64,000 bases of DNA from Bryobacterales bacterium (GTDB taxonomy: Bacteria > Acidobacteriota > Terriglobia > Bryobacterales > Bryobacteraceae), in NCBI GenBank assembly GCA_016721425.1, contig JADKID010000011.1:248001-312000 (forward strand), written 5' to 3'. Shown piece after piece: positions 10,101-18,230 of this stretch. The notes below the pieces were generated by a model. It saw nothing but the letters and a program-made list of their open reading frames with translations. It ran no database searches and was not told where the DNA came from. Within the stretch, counting starts at the first letter, position 1; each line of letters opens with the position of its first letter. The position numbers and the translations under genes are program-made.

Positions 10101-10744
10101 GGGTCAATATCGATGGAGTCAACTTCGCGCATCCGCAGTATGGCGGGGCGCGCAGCGACGTCGCATCCATCTTCCCCGCCTTTGCCAACAGCCTCGCCAG
10201 CGCCGGCGTCTATGCGCTCGACACCACGAAGTACGCCAACGGCACGCACACTATCGCCTGGATCGTCCTCGACAACCTGAACCACGCCGACGGAATCGGC
10301 AGCCGCTTCTTTGAAATCCAGAACGCCCCGCCGGCAGCCACCGGCAGCGTGGATGCGGCCCCGCCCCAGGGGGCTCTCGCCCGCGCTGCCCGCCCGCGCC
10401 GCGTCGCGGCGTCCGATGCCGCCAATCCCGCCTTCCGCACCGGCTACAGCCCTGGCGCCGCGCTCGCGCCCATCCGCATGGCTGGAGACGGGCTCTACGA
10501 AGCCGTCGCGCTCCCGGAAATGGGGCTGCTGGAGATCCAGCTCCCCGCCGGCGCGGGCTGGCAGGCGGCGCTGCGCTTTGGCGGCGAACGCCGCGAACTG
10601 CCCATCGGCTCCACCTTCGACGCCGAATCCGGTACCTTCTACTGGCAGGCTGGCCCCGGATTTCTGGGACGGTTCGAACTGGAGTTTTTGAGCGCTGGCG
10701 TCCCGCCCCTCGTGATTCCAGTGGAACTCACCGCCCGCCGTTAG
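7103..10744 (+). CDS. Large secreted PD40 propeller / M23 peptidase / Ig-like protein
   Basis: A 1,213-residue exported protein. A signal peptide (hydrophobic SLLALCLLLVGVHAPLSA) is followed by a TolB/PD40-type half propeller (about 45-230, e.g. HHAAWSPDGKTLAYQW). An LytM/M23 peptidase domain spans about 312-445, with ALDF, SYSFYAHLKSG and the HLHY metal motif. An IPT/TIG domain lies near 475-560, followed by Ig-like repeats. A BACON-like segment (SDKPWLQVTP) is near 750, and there are two further Ig-like modules (GTLETPADGA, GTIDSPAPGE). M23 enzymes usually cut peptidoglycan cross-links; the usual first His of the HxxxD motif is not obvious here, so activity is uncertain. No good Shine-Dalgarno precedes ATG 7103 or ATG 7112. 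Its stop overlaps the stop of the convergent SBBP gene. Confidence 0.85.
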   Translation: MSFMRRKIARCRRSCVCRIYRSLLALCLLLVGVHAPLSARSQGRGAASATAPDGVYKSFGLSPDARTFLYLRAAGAFPTFELYLRDTETGATTRVTNEAVHHAAWSPDGKTLAYQWLDLDGRFHVCLYDIATRESTELAAGRLKPDFLEWSPDSAELLYLTVEPHGQDAFETGEWDSTLHRHPLRGGPVMSIPGVQWARFSEGQLVVAGNPAPAGYRSIPNPNAERIERFAIHDGQIYANTHRDGTAGASRWNAAAGAYEPASTSRLASGGPLTAPAGANWRLPYYGLAAMVQGGAGFSGGACDGAVCMVIAHNARLNYALDFQQVSEANEGNQHILAVEAGTVAALANGLACSTMMACTVSYDGYSQTCKDPNTGAGNYVAIAHMDGSYSFYAHLKSGSVAVQVGQTVAQGAYLADQGHSGGAAAYNNYRTCGDHLHYQRQTAPAVWSQAIPTDFEDTPCLLACTNIYPSKNVELAPAPSVVAIQPVSALAGSTVNVTFTGSNYLYGTTLTVSGSGVTAGTVSVVSATQATATLVVAPDAALGPRDLVLTTARGSSQPLPFQVSVPVAVTLATQPAGLTLSVDGQSCISPCALQWHSGTNHTIAAPVVVIGVPGVTGTRLAWKTWSDGGTAAHSVTTPLTAVTYTAVFATQYLLTTVAAPSAMGSIAPATGWFDSGTIVPVSATPAAGFAFTGFSGVLTGIVTPQPVTMAGPLSVTAGFRSLYSLSPAALNFAGPVGGAALTAPQVITVNGSGGINTWTATSDKPWLQVTPIAGQRNGRFTISILRSALPPLGIYTGKVTITAGAAYAGSLVLPCTLSMKPFTGAPFGTLETPADGATGLAGSVAVTGWALDDIGVNKVTIWRDRVGAEGVHPNGLVYIGDATFVSGARPDVEASQPGLPAAYRAGWGYLLLTNALPGPPGKGGNGVFKFHAFAVDEEGNQTKLGTKSFTVDNQSSVRPFGTIDSPAPGETVSGASFSNSGWALTPQPSVIPADGSTIWVNIDGVNFAHPQYGGARSDVASIFPAFANSLASAGVYALDTTKYANGTHTIAWIVLDNLNHADGIGSRFFEIQNAPPAATGSVDAAPPQGALARAARPRRVAASDAANPAFRTGYSPGAALAPIRMAGDGLYEAVALPEMGLLEIQLPAGAGWQAALRFGGERRELPIGSTFDAESGTFYWQAGPGFLGRFELEFLSAGVPPLVIPVELTARR

Positions 10745-12513
10745 CGGATCCGCGCCACCGGTGCCGGGTCGCTCACCGTCAGGAACACGGGGATCTCCAA
10801 CACCGGCAGAAATGCCTCCTGTACCGTGACCCGAAGGGTCGCTTTATATTCACCGGGCTCCAGGCCCTCCGGTTGGACCTCCAGCCGCAGCTTCATGGGG
10901 ACGGAATCGCCATCGCGAACCACGGTCAGCCAGGGCTGATCGCTCTCTGGTCCGGCGGCGTCGAACCGCTGCGGGCAACCGGAGTACACGATGCCCTCCA
11001 GCGCGGTGGGCAACTCCGCGCCCCGCACGTGTGTGAAGGCGGCGGCCGGCAGATCGCCAAACCAGTAGCCGAGCCACGGATCGCAGATCTGCGCCACGAA
11101 TGCGTCGTTCTGGCTGCCGAGCGTGAATTGCGCCGCGCGCGCCAGCGGCAGGTCCGGCGAGTACGTGACCCCGGCCAGCGTGGCCGCCTCACCCGGCCCC
11201 AGGGTCAACGCCAGACCCGCGTCCCGGTTGGATCCGCCCCAGAAAGTGGAGTAGATGACCTGCCGGTTGTCTACGTCCAGCTTCAGCAGGAACGCGTCGA
11301 AACCGCCTGCCAGGTTGGGCTGCAAAGCGCGGTGATAGCCGGGGAAATCGGGAGAGCTCGTGTGCCCGGCGGCGTACACATGCCCTCGATGATCCACCCG
11401 CAGAGCCGTGATGCCCTCGTCGGGATCGGCCACCCGCGGGCTGTTGCCGCCCAGATAGGTGAGGTATTCGGCTGCCGTACCTTCCGGGTTGAGCCGCAAC
11501 AGGAACGCATCGCGGAAGCCGCCGCCGAAGGCACTCTGGATGGCGTTCTCAGACACCGGCAGCTGTTGCGACGTGGTGTTGCCGCCGGCATACGCGCGGC
11601 CCAGAGAGTCCACCGCCAGCGCCTCGATCCTGGTATAGCCGCCCTTCCACCCCACGTAGGTGAAGTACGAGAACGCATCGCCCTGTGGAGTCAGCCTGGC
11701 GACGAAGCTCGAATAGCTCTGCCCCACTGTCTGATAAGCATTTTCAGTGGCGAGGCCCGGCGACATCGTCTCGCCGGCGACGTACAGGGAATCGTCCGGG
11801 CCAATTGCAATGGCGTAGATATTGTCTGTCCCGCTGGCGCCGCCGAGATAGGTGGCGTAGGCGAGTTGGTAGTCGGGCGTGAACTTGGCGATGAAGGCAT
11901 CTTGGCCTCCGCCTGAAATGTGCGGCTGGAGCGCGTTCTTCACAGGTAGCTGAGTGGACGATGCGCGGCCCGCCAAATAGATATTACCGGTGGAGTCCAC
12001 GGCGAGAGCGAGACCCTCGTCGTTCCGTTCACCGCCAAAATATGTGGAGAACAGCAGCTCGCCGTCGGGGCTGAACTTCATCAGGAAACAGATGTTCATG
12101 CCGGTCTGCGTATCCTGCACGGGATGGAGCAGCGGCAGATCCCGCGCGCCGGTGGTCCCTGCGACGTAGACGTTGCCGTCGCGATCCAGGACCACGGCGT
12201 GCGGCACTGTGTTGGACGACCCGCCAATCAACACGCGCCACACCACCTCCTGGCCCTCGGGCGCGTACTTGGTGAGGTAGCCCTTGAACACAGCCGACGT
12301 CAATGGCTTGCCGCCCACCGGTTTGGCGTCCAGATCGCGGGACTCAGTCTCGCCAGCCATGTAGATGAAGCCGTTCGGATCGATGGCGACCGCGACGGCA
12401 TCGTCGTTCCGGTCACCGCCGTGAAACGTGGAGAAGACCAGCCGCTTGTCGTCGGCCGGCGATTGCGCGGCCAACGTGGCCGCGGTGGCGAGAATGAGGA
12501 GTGTCAGGCGCAT
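10741..12513 (-). CDS. Secreted SBBP-repeat beta-propeller protein
   Basis: A 590-residue exported protein starting with a signal peptide (MRLTLLILATAATLAAQ). It carries at least six tandem SBBP (seven-bladed beta propeller) repeats, each with a strand such as FSTYFGG or YLTYLGG followed by IAVDSTGNIYLAG-like text. These repeats run from about residue 25 to 450. The C-terminal 120 residues (from DPWLGYWFGD) form a beta-rich domain like those closing other acidobacterial secreted propellers. Such proteins are very numerous in Solibacter-type genomes and are assumed to act in adhesion or scaffolding; no enzyme motif is visible. The downstream stop overlaps the opposite gene by 4 bases. Confidence 0.88.
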   Translation of the reverse strand: MRLTLLILATAATLAAQSPADDKRLVFSTFHGGDRNDDAVAVAIDPNGFIYMAGETESRDLDAKPVGGKPLTSAVFKGYLTKYAPEGQEVVWRVLIGGSSNTVPHAVVLDRDGNVYVAGTTGARDLPLLHPVQDTQTGMNICFLMKFSPDGELLFSTYFGGERNDEGLALAVDSTGNIYLAGRASSTQLPVKNALQPHISGGGQDAFIAKFTPDYQLAYATYLGGASGTDNIYAIAIGPDDSLYVAGETMSPGLATENAYQTVGQSYSSFVARLTPQGDAFSYFTYVGWKGGYTRIEALAVDSLGRAYAGGNTTSQQLPVSENAIQSAFGGGFRDAFLLRLNPEGTAAEYLTYLGGNSPRVADPDEGITALRVDHRGHVYAAGHTSSPDFPGYHRALQPNLAGGFDAFLLKLDVDNRQVIYSTFWGGSNRDAGLALTLGPGEAATLAGVTYSPDLPLARAAQFTLGSQNDAFVAQICDPWLGYWFGDLPAAAFTHVRGAELPTALEGIVYSGCPQRFDAAGPESDQPWLTVVRDGDSVPMKLRLEVQPEGLEPGEYKATLRVTVQEAFLPVLEIPVFLTVSDPAPVARIR

Positions 12514-12573
12514 ACACCCACAACGCGCGGAATTCTGCCGTTTGGGATCACGCTCGCGGAACGCGCCAAAAAA

Positions 12574-15045
12574 TTAGTGGAGGTCCTTCATGGCCGCGGT
12601 CACTCGCGCCATCTCATCGTCGCTGGCGGAGTTCGAGCGGTGCTCCTGCTGGAGCTTCTGGAGAATCGCATGTGCCCTGCGGTACCACTCCCGCGCGGCG
12701 TCGCGTTGATTCAGGCGGGCGGCGGCGTCTCCGAGGGCGGCTTGCGCCTCGGCTACCTCGCCCTGCGCACCGGCGTTGACTGGGTCCGCTTCCGCTAGCT
12801 GTTCGCGCATTTTCAGAGCGATCTGGAGCTCCTTGGCAGCCCTTCCGGCATCACCAAGAATCGTGTACGCCCGCCCGCGCCGGTAGTGGCTCGTGGCGAG
12901 CATGCTCCGGCTGCGCGTATCCTGCGGATCCTCGGCGGCGATCTCCTGGTAGAGCTCATGCGCGGCCGTATAGTTCGCAACGGCGCCGCTGTAGTTCTTC
13001 TCAGCGAGCTGAACTCGAGCTAACCCGCTCAGGCCGGCGGCGAGTCCAAGGCGGAGTTGCACGTGGCGAGGAAATTTCTCCAGGCCCTTCCTTGCCGTCT
13101 GCAGCGAGCGCTCATACATGCGGGCCGCCGCCGCCTGGTCACCATTCCGGGAGTAAATGCTGGCCATTCGCGTCTCAGCGAGGTTGAGACTGCGGTAATC
13201 GTCACCGTCGGCTTGCGGATCGGCCGCCAGCTCTTCATGGAGCTTGAGTGCACTGCGGCGCGTCGCCAGCACGCCAGCCCAATCGCCCACCTGAAACAGA
13301 CTGCCGCCCAGAGTGGTGTAGCTGGCGGCCACCGCACGGCGGAATGCCCGATTGCCCGGCTCCGCCTCCAGCAGCAACTTCCTCAACTCCAGCGCGCGCT
13401 TGTCGAACTCCAGGCCGCCCCGGTAATCCCCCGCCCGTTTCAAGGCGCCACTGACGCGCGCGAGCGACGAGGCGACGTCCTGCCGCAGTTGGGGGTTGCC
13501 CGGATCACCGGCCAAAACCGACTCCCGCAATGCCAGAGACTTGCGGTAACTCGCCAACGCGCTGGCCGTGTCGCCAATGTTGGCGCTGTCGGGGCGGCCT
13601 TGCACGTCGCCCATCTTCTCGTAAGCAGTGGCCAGTTCCTGCCGTAGCGAGGCGTCCCCGGCTGCCTCCCGCGACAGGCTGTCCAGGTATTCCAGCGCCT
13701 TCTGGATGAGTTTGGCCCGGATGCCGGTACCGCCAGGGAGCGCTGCCAGAGTGTCGTGCTCCACTAAGAACGAGTTCGCCAACCGCCTCACGTCGCGGAA
13801 GCGTTGCTCGGCGCGGTCGCGTTCCGTGCGGGCAATGTGCGCTTGCCAGGTGGTGGTGGCGATGCCGGCGATCAGGGTCAGCGCGACGGCCGCTGCCGCT
13901 CCCACGCTCACCTTGTTACGCCGCACGAACTTCATGGCGCGGTAGCGGATCGTCGCATCCCGCGCCAGCACGGGCCGCCCTTCCAGATAGTTCCGGATGT
14001 CCTCGGAGAACTGCTCTACCGACGAATAGCGCTGCAGCCGGTCCTTCGCCAGCGCCTTCAGCACAATCCGGTCCAGGTCGCCCTCCACATCGCCCCTCGT
14101 GATGCCCTGCACCTGCGGCCCGAGGACGGAACTGGGCCGCGGCGGATCCGTTTCGCAGATGACCCGATCCATCTCCGTCGGCGTTCGATCCTGAAAACGA
14201 TGCGCCCGGCGCGTGGATAACAGCTCGTAAAGAACCGCGCCCAGCGAGTAGACGTCGGTCGCGGTGTTCACGGGTTCGCCGCGGATCTGCTCGGGGCTGG
14301 CATACTCCGGCGTGAATAGGAGCGGGCCCACCGTATGGGCTTCCTCCAGGCCCGGCGCGTCCGGCAGAAGAATGCGGGCGATGCCAAAGTCCAGCAGCTT
14401 CACCGTCCCGTCGTGCTCCACCATGATGTTGCCAGGCTTGAGGTCGCGATGGACAATCAGGTTGCGGTGCGCGTACTCCACCGCCGAACACACCTGTAGA
14501 AAGAGATGCAGCCGGGCCTGCACGGAGAGCGCCTTGCTCTGGCAGTACGCGAGCAGCGGCATGCCCTCCACGTACTCCATGACGAAGTAGGGCCGCCCTT
14601 CCTGAGTGGATCCGCCCTCCAGCAGCCGCGCAATATTCGGATGGCTGAGAAAGGCGAGGATCTGGCGCTCGTAACGGAAACGCCCCAGCACCAGCTCCGT
14701 ATCCATACCGCGCCGGACCACTTTGACCGCGACTCGCTGCTGATATTGGCCGTCATCGCGCACTGCCAGATAGACGGTGCCCATGCCGCCCCGGCCGATC
14801 TCTTCCAGCAAGCGGTAGTTGCCGATCAGTGTGCCCGAGAGATCGGCCGCGCCGGCGTGCTGATCCGCCACCTCCAATAGGCCCGTTGTATCGGTGGTGG
14901 CGGCCAGCAGGAGCGACTCCACCTCGGCGAGCACCTCGGGCCGTCCCGCGCAGCGTTCGGCCAGAAACGCGGATCGCTCCGCCGGCGTCCGGTTCAACGC
15001 CTCGTAGAGGACCTCCCTCACCTGCTCCCAGAGTTCTGGCGTCAT
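12574..15045 (-). CDS. Transmembrane serine/threonine protein kinase with TPR output domain
   Basis: An 823-residue Hanks-type kinase of the PknB-like, TPR-bearing acidobacterial/planctomycete group. The kinase domain spans about 77-345: glycine loop GRGGMG at 84-89, Lys108 in VAVKVV, catalytic HRDLKPGN at 199-206, DFG at 219-221, and SPEQIRGE in the activation segment. A single membrane helix lies at about 379-400. From about 410 to the end are TPR-like helical repeats, probably outside the membrane. The start is the ATG at 15045, which overlaps the sigma factor stop (ATGA); an upstream in-frame start at 15078 is less likely. All catalytic residues are present, so it should be active. Substrates are unknown; the sigma factor is an obvious candidate partner. 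Confidence 0.92.
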   Translation of the reverse strand: MTPELWEQVREVLYEALNRTPAERSAFLAERCAGRPEVLAEVESLLLAATTDTTGLLEVADQHAGAADLSGTLIGNYRLLEEIGRGGMGTVYLAVRDDGQYQQRVAVKVVRRGMDTELVLGRFRYERQILAFLSHPNIARLLEGGSTQEGRPYFVMEYVEGMPLLAYCQSKALSVQARLHLFLQVCSAVEYAHRNLIVHRDLKPGNIMVEHDGTVKLLDFGIARILLPDAPGLEEAHTVGPLLFTPEYASPEQIRGEPVNTATDVYSLGAVLYELLSTRRAHRFQDRTPTEMDRVICETDPPRPSSVLGPQVQGITRGDVEGDLDRIVLKALAKDRLQRYSSVEQFSEDIRNYLEGRPVLARDATIRYRAMKFVRRNKVSVGAAAAVALTLIAGIATTTWQAHIARTERDRAEQRFRDVRRLANSFLVEHDTLAALPGGTGIRAKLIQKALEYLDSLSREAAGDASLRQELATAYEKMGDVQGRPDSANIGDTASALASYRKSLALRESVLAGDPGNPQLRQDVASSLARVSGALKRAGDYRGGLEFDKRALELRKLLLEAEPGNRAFRRAVAASYTTLGGSLFQVGDWAGVLATRRSALKLHEELAADPQADGDDYRSLNLAETRMASIYSRNGDQAAAARMYERSLQTARKGLEKFPRHVQLRLGLAAGLSGLARVQLAEKNYSGAVANYTAAHELYQEIAAEDPQDTRSRSMLATSHYRRGRAYTILGDAGRAAKELQIALKMREQLAEADPVNAGAQGEVAEAQAALGDAAARLNQRDAAREWYRRAHAILQKLQQEHRSNSASDDEMARVTAAMKDLH

Positions 15046-15608
15046 GACACGGAGCGGCTCACTTCGCGCATCAGCCACGCTTTTGCCGTGGCCCAGTCGC
15101 GCTTGACGGTGGCAGTGGAGATGCCCATGGCTTCGGCTGTCTCTTCCACGCTCAGGCCCGTGAAGAATCGCAGCTCTACTACCCGGCTCTGCTGTTCATC
15201 CATCTCCGCCAAGCGGCTCAGCGCGTCGTCCAGGGCGACCAATTCCCATTCCTTTTCGCCAGCCACTTCGAGCGCCTCATCCAGAGAGAGCTTGGGCATA
15301 GCCTGCCCGCGCTTCACCGCTCCGCGAGCCCGTGCATGGTCCACCAGAATGCGGCGAATGACGCGCGCCGCCACGGCGAAGAAATGGGCGCGGTTCTGCC
15401 ATTGGGCATCCTCCTGCCCGACGAGCTTCATGTAGGCTTCGTGCACCAGTGCCGTGCTCTGCAGCGTGTGGCCCCCCCGCTCATGCCGCATCTGCGACTC
15501 AGCCAAACGCCGGAGCTCGGTGTAAACCAACGGCAGCAATTCATCCAGGGCGGCCTTGTTGCCGTCTCGCCAACTGTGCAGCAGCCGGGTTACTGCATCG
15601 GAGGACAT
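15042..15608 (-). CDS. ECF-type RNA polymerase sigma factor (kinase-linked, SigK-like family)
   Basis: A 188-residue ECF sigma factor of the type coupled to serine/threonine kinases in Acidobacteria and Planctomycetes. Region 2 covers LLPLVYTELRRLAESQM and ALVHEAYMKLV. The segment RRILVDHARAR is characteristic of this subfamily. Region 4 near residues 135-180 reads VVELRFFTGLSVEETAEAMGISTATVKRDW, the helix-turn-helix that reads the -35 element. No anti-sigma factor is encoded nearby; instead the kinase gene follows with a 4-base overlap (ATGA), suggesting phosphorylation-based control as in related systems. That regulatory step is inference. Confidence 0.93.
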   Translation of the reverse strand: MSSDAVTRLLHSWRDGNKAALDELLPLVYTELRRLAESQMRHERGGHTLQSTALVHEAYMKLVGQEDAQWQNRAHFFAVAARVIRRILVDHARARGAVKRGQAMPKLSLDEALEVAGEKEWELVALDDALSRLAEMDEQQSRVVELRFFTGLSVEETAEAMGISTATVKRDWATAKAWLMREVSRSVS

Positions 15609-15679
15609 TGCTACATTTTAGCGCCATGTCGTGATCCCTCCCGGCCTCCGTTCTCGCGTGGTGAGTGGAGGACATTTTC

Positions 15680-16582
15680 ATGACTAGCTCGATCCGCACC
15701 GCTCTGACCATTTGGATGCTCGGGGCCGGCTCGCTTTTAGGAGCCGACATGTTTCCCTTGCAGACGGGCAACACTTGGACTTTTCGCGAAAGCGCGACCG
15801 GGCAGGAGTTCACTGTCCGGGTCAGCATCCCGATTGTTGTCAATGATCGTGCCTACTACTCGCTCTCTGGCTACTCGGAGCAGCGCGTGTTCGTGCGTAG
15901 GAATGAGACCGGTTCCCTCGTCCATCTCGACGAGGAGACAGGCGCCGAACGGCTGCTGACTTCCTTCGAGCCGTTCGAGGGCGGATGGTGGAACGCTCCG
16001 TTCCGCCAGTGCGAGCAGGAGGGAAAAACTCTCGAAAAGCCAGGGGTGCACGATGGCGCGGCCGGGCCCATCCTGGACGTTCTGGAAATGCGCTATCGCA
16101 GTTTCACCTGCGCCGACGCCGGCGTGGAGTCCGAGCAATATGCCGCCAACATCGGCATGGTGCGCCGCGTGGTTGGCTCCATTGCCGGTCCGCGCGAGTT
16201 CAACCTCGTCTACGCTCGCGTCGGCAAGCAGATCATTGACGCCCTCCCGCATGGGCGTTTCTCCGTGAGCGTCGCGGATGGTGCGACGCTGCGGCTCCAG
16301 GTCAATTCGCCGGTTCCGGTGAATCTGCTGTTCCCCACCGCGCAGGAGTATGACTTGGTGCTGAAGGACGAAGCTGGCAATGTTGTCTGGAAGTGGTCTG
16401 ATGGGCAGATGTTTGCCCAGGCCGCCCACGAGCGGATCGTCGGCACGGAGTGGTCCGTGAAGGTGGAAGTGCCGTGGCCTACGCAGGAAGGCAAATACAC
16501 GCTCCAGGCGTGGCTCACTACCGCCACGGACGCGCCTCAGTTCGCTGCCACCGCGCCGGTTCGGGTCGGAAACCAGCCGTAA
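15680..16582 (+). CDS. Secreted protein with C-terminal BsuPI-like domain
   Basis: A 300-residue exported protein with signal peptide (SSIRTALTIWMLGAGSLLGAD). The middle region (MFPLQTGNTWTFRES and after) resembles the beta-rich domain of many bacterial proteins that begin with a 'PLxxGNxWtY' motif. The C-terminal 95 residues match the BsuPI (intracellular proteinase inhibitor) fold: LRLQVNSPVPVNLLFPTAQEYDL, VWKWSDGQMFAQ, EVPWPTQEGKYTLQAWL. BsuPI proteins bind proteases, but many secreted homologues have no tested role. ATG 15680 is chosen over GTG 15665 because GGAGG sits eight bases upstream. It is divergent from the sigma/kinase pair and could be one of its targets, which is a guess. Confidence 0.8.
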   Translation: MTSSIRTALTIWMLGAGSLLGADMFPLQTGNTWTFRESATGQEFTVRVSIPIVVNDRAYYSLSGYSEQRVFVRRNETGSLVHLDEETGAERLLTSFEPFEGGWWNAPFRQCEQEGKTLEKPGVHDGAAGPILDVLEMRYRSFTCADAGVESEQYAANIGMVRRVVGSIAGPREFNLVYARVGKQIIDALPHGRFSVSVADGATLRLQVNSPVPVNLLFPTAQEYDLVLKDEAGNVVWKWSDGQMFAQAAHERIVGTEWSVKVEVPWPTQEGKYTLQAWLTTATDAPQFAATAPVRVGNQP

Positions 16583-16817
16583 AGCCGCTCCGCGGGGCAC
16601 GCTGGGTCCGTCGCTTCTGGCGCTCAACTGGGCGCCAGCCCATGTCGTCTCACGCCTCCTCCTCACGGAGTGCCGGCTCTCCGGGCGCTCCTGGACGGCG
16701 CTACTCACTGTGGCAGGGAGTGTATCTCGCCGGCGCCGGCGTGGATCAGGCAGCACTGCCGATTGGGTTCACATTCAGAGTCGCAGCGGCTACTAGATCA
16801 ATCAATCTGTAACATAC

Positions 16818-16823
16818 TATACT
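16818..16823 (+). promoter_or_regulatory. Possible -10 element (TATACT) before carbonic anhydrase
   Basis: TATACT lies 18 bases before the ATG of the carbonic anhydrase gene in a locally AT-rich stretch (about 16790-16830) within otherwise GC-rich DNA. The best -35 match at 17-bp spacing is poor (AGATCA), so only the -10 is called. The rest of the 259-bp gap after the BsuPI gene shows no coding pattern. Confidence 0.4.
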
Positions 16824-16841
16824 AATAGTGGACGTACAGAT

Positions 16842-17486
16842 ATGAAACTCGTGATCGGTCTCTCCGCCCTCCTGCTGATCCCGGTGTTCGCCTCGGATGA
16901 ACACCACGCTGGTGTACCCGCCGATAAAGCCCTGGCAATCCTTGCCGAAGGCAACGCCCGCTACGTCGTCCACAAAGAGACCCACCCGGATTCGTCGCTC
17001 GAGCGCCGTCACGAGCTCGTCAAAGGACAGCATCCCTACGCCATCATTGTCGGGTGCGCCGATTCCCGCGTGCCGCCGGAGATGGTTTTCGACGCCGGGC
17101 TCGGTGATCTGTTCGTCATCCGCGAAGCCGGCAACGTGATGGACAACGTCGTTCTCGGCAGCGTCGAATATGCAGTGGAGCATCTGGGCGTCAAGCTCGT
17201 GATGGTTCTGGGTCACGAGTCATGCGGCGCTATCACCGCGGCCGTCAACCACACAAGGGAGGCGCACATCACCTCCATCATGAAGGCCATCCAACCGGCC
17301 GTCTCCGCGTCCAAACGTCTGCCTGGCGATGCCGTTCACAACTGCGTCCTGGCCAACGCCCGCCACGTTGCGAATCAGATTCGGCACGCCAAGCCGATCC
17401 TGTCGAAGGCCAATGACCATGGCGACATCAAAGTGGTGGCTGCGATCTACGACATTGAGAGCGGCAAGGTTGTCCTACTCGATTAG
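16842..17486 (+). CDS. Periplasmic beta-class carbonic anhydrase
   Basis: A 214-residue zinc enzyme interconverting CO2 and bicarbonate. A signal peptide (MKLVIGLSALLLIPVFAS) sends it out of the cytoplasm, which is less common for the beta class. Zinc ligands are visible: Cys in VGCADSRVPPE, and His and Cys in LGHESCGA. The Asp-Arg pair of the active site is in CADSR. Further conserved segments are RYVVHKE and VIREAGNVMDN. The segment HEELV/GQHPYAIIVGC is typical of the bacterial clade B enzymes. It stands alone between two unrelated genes; its stop overlaps the opposite GNAT gene by 4 bases. Confidence 0.9.
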   Translation: MKLVIGLSALLLIPVFASDEHHAGVPADKALAILAEGNARYVVHKETHPDSSLERRHELVKGQHPYAIIVGCADSRVPPEMVFDAGLGDLFVIREAGNVMDNVVLGSVEYAVEHLGVKLVMVLGHESCGAITAAVNHTREAHITSIMKAIQPAVSASKRLPGDAVHNCVLANARHVANQIRHAKPILSKANDHGDIKVVAAIYDIESGKVVLLD

Positions 17487-18229
17487 CCAAACTCAAAGCC
17501 GGCCAGTGCGTAGATGAATTCAGGGCGCTCTTCAATCGGGGCGCCCTTTCTCATGCGCCACAGCTTGCGCACTGGAGCGAATCCGAGCTCGCGGGCCAGT
17601 TCCCAGGCCACTACGTTCATCTCCGGCACGTCCCAATATGTCGTGCCCGAAACACCGGCATGTAGCACCCGCTCCCGCGCCTCATCGATGGAGCGCGCCA
17701 CCACCGGGCCTACATAGTTCGCCACCCGGCCCGCCCGCGCCGCGCCCAGCAGCGCCACCACGGCGCGGCGGTCCGCGCCAAAGGCCAGGCGGTCCAGCGC
17801 CGGGTCCGGGGCAAACTCGCGCACGGGCATCGCTGGAAGCTCACCGCGCCAGCGCTCCACCACGGATTCCTCGATGAAGCCTAGCTTCTCGTACAACGGC
17901 CGCCCCATGTCCGTCGCATCCAGCTTCACGCAGCCCACGCCGCGCCGCTCGCAGTATTCCAGGCACGCCCACATCAGCCGCGCCGCAAAGCCGCGGCCGC
18001 GATACTCCGGGTGCGTCAGCACCATGCCGATCCATGCCAGGTCCGTCCCATACGTCACCGCCGTGGCGGTGGCCACCACGCGGCCGTCTTCTTCGATGCA
18101 GAAACAGCCCTCCGGCTCCAGGCACAGCACCCGGGCCCAGTCCGAGGGCAGTTGATTCCAGTTGGCGGCGATGGAGAGCTCCATGGCCTGCTCGATGTCT
18201 TGAGGTGTGAGGGCGCGCAGAATCGACAC
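17483..18229 (-). CDS. GNAT-family N-acetyltransferase
   Basis: A 248-residue acetyl-CoA-dependent N-acetyltransferase. Motif A is visible as VLTHPEYRGRGFAARLM (about residues 70-87), followed by GVGCVKLDATDMGRPLYEKLGF, the typical GNAT motif B. The C-terminal half (from about 140) looks like a second, degenerate GNAT-like domain ending in ELGFAPVRKLWRM, as in the family with an Acetyltransf_18-type C-terminus. GTG 18229 is used as start, one base after the barrel gene stop, so it is the last gene of the ABC/LolA/barrel operon. Substrate unknown. Confidence 0.82.
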   Translation of the reverse strand: MSILRALTPQDIEQAMELSIAANWNQLPSDWARVLCLEPEGCFCIEEDGRVVATATAVTYGTDLAWIGMVLTHPEYRGRGFAARLMWACLEYCERRGVGCVKLDATDMGRPLYEKLGFIEESVVERWRGELPAMPVREFAPDPALDRLAFGADRRAVVALLGAARAGRVANYVGPVVARSIDEARERVLHAGVSGTTYWDVPEMNVVAWELARELGFAPVRKLWRMRKGAPIEERPEFIYALAGFEFG

Positions 18230-18230
18230 A

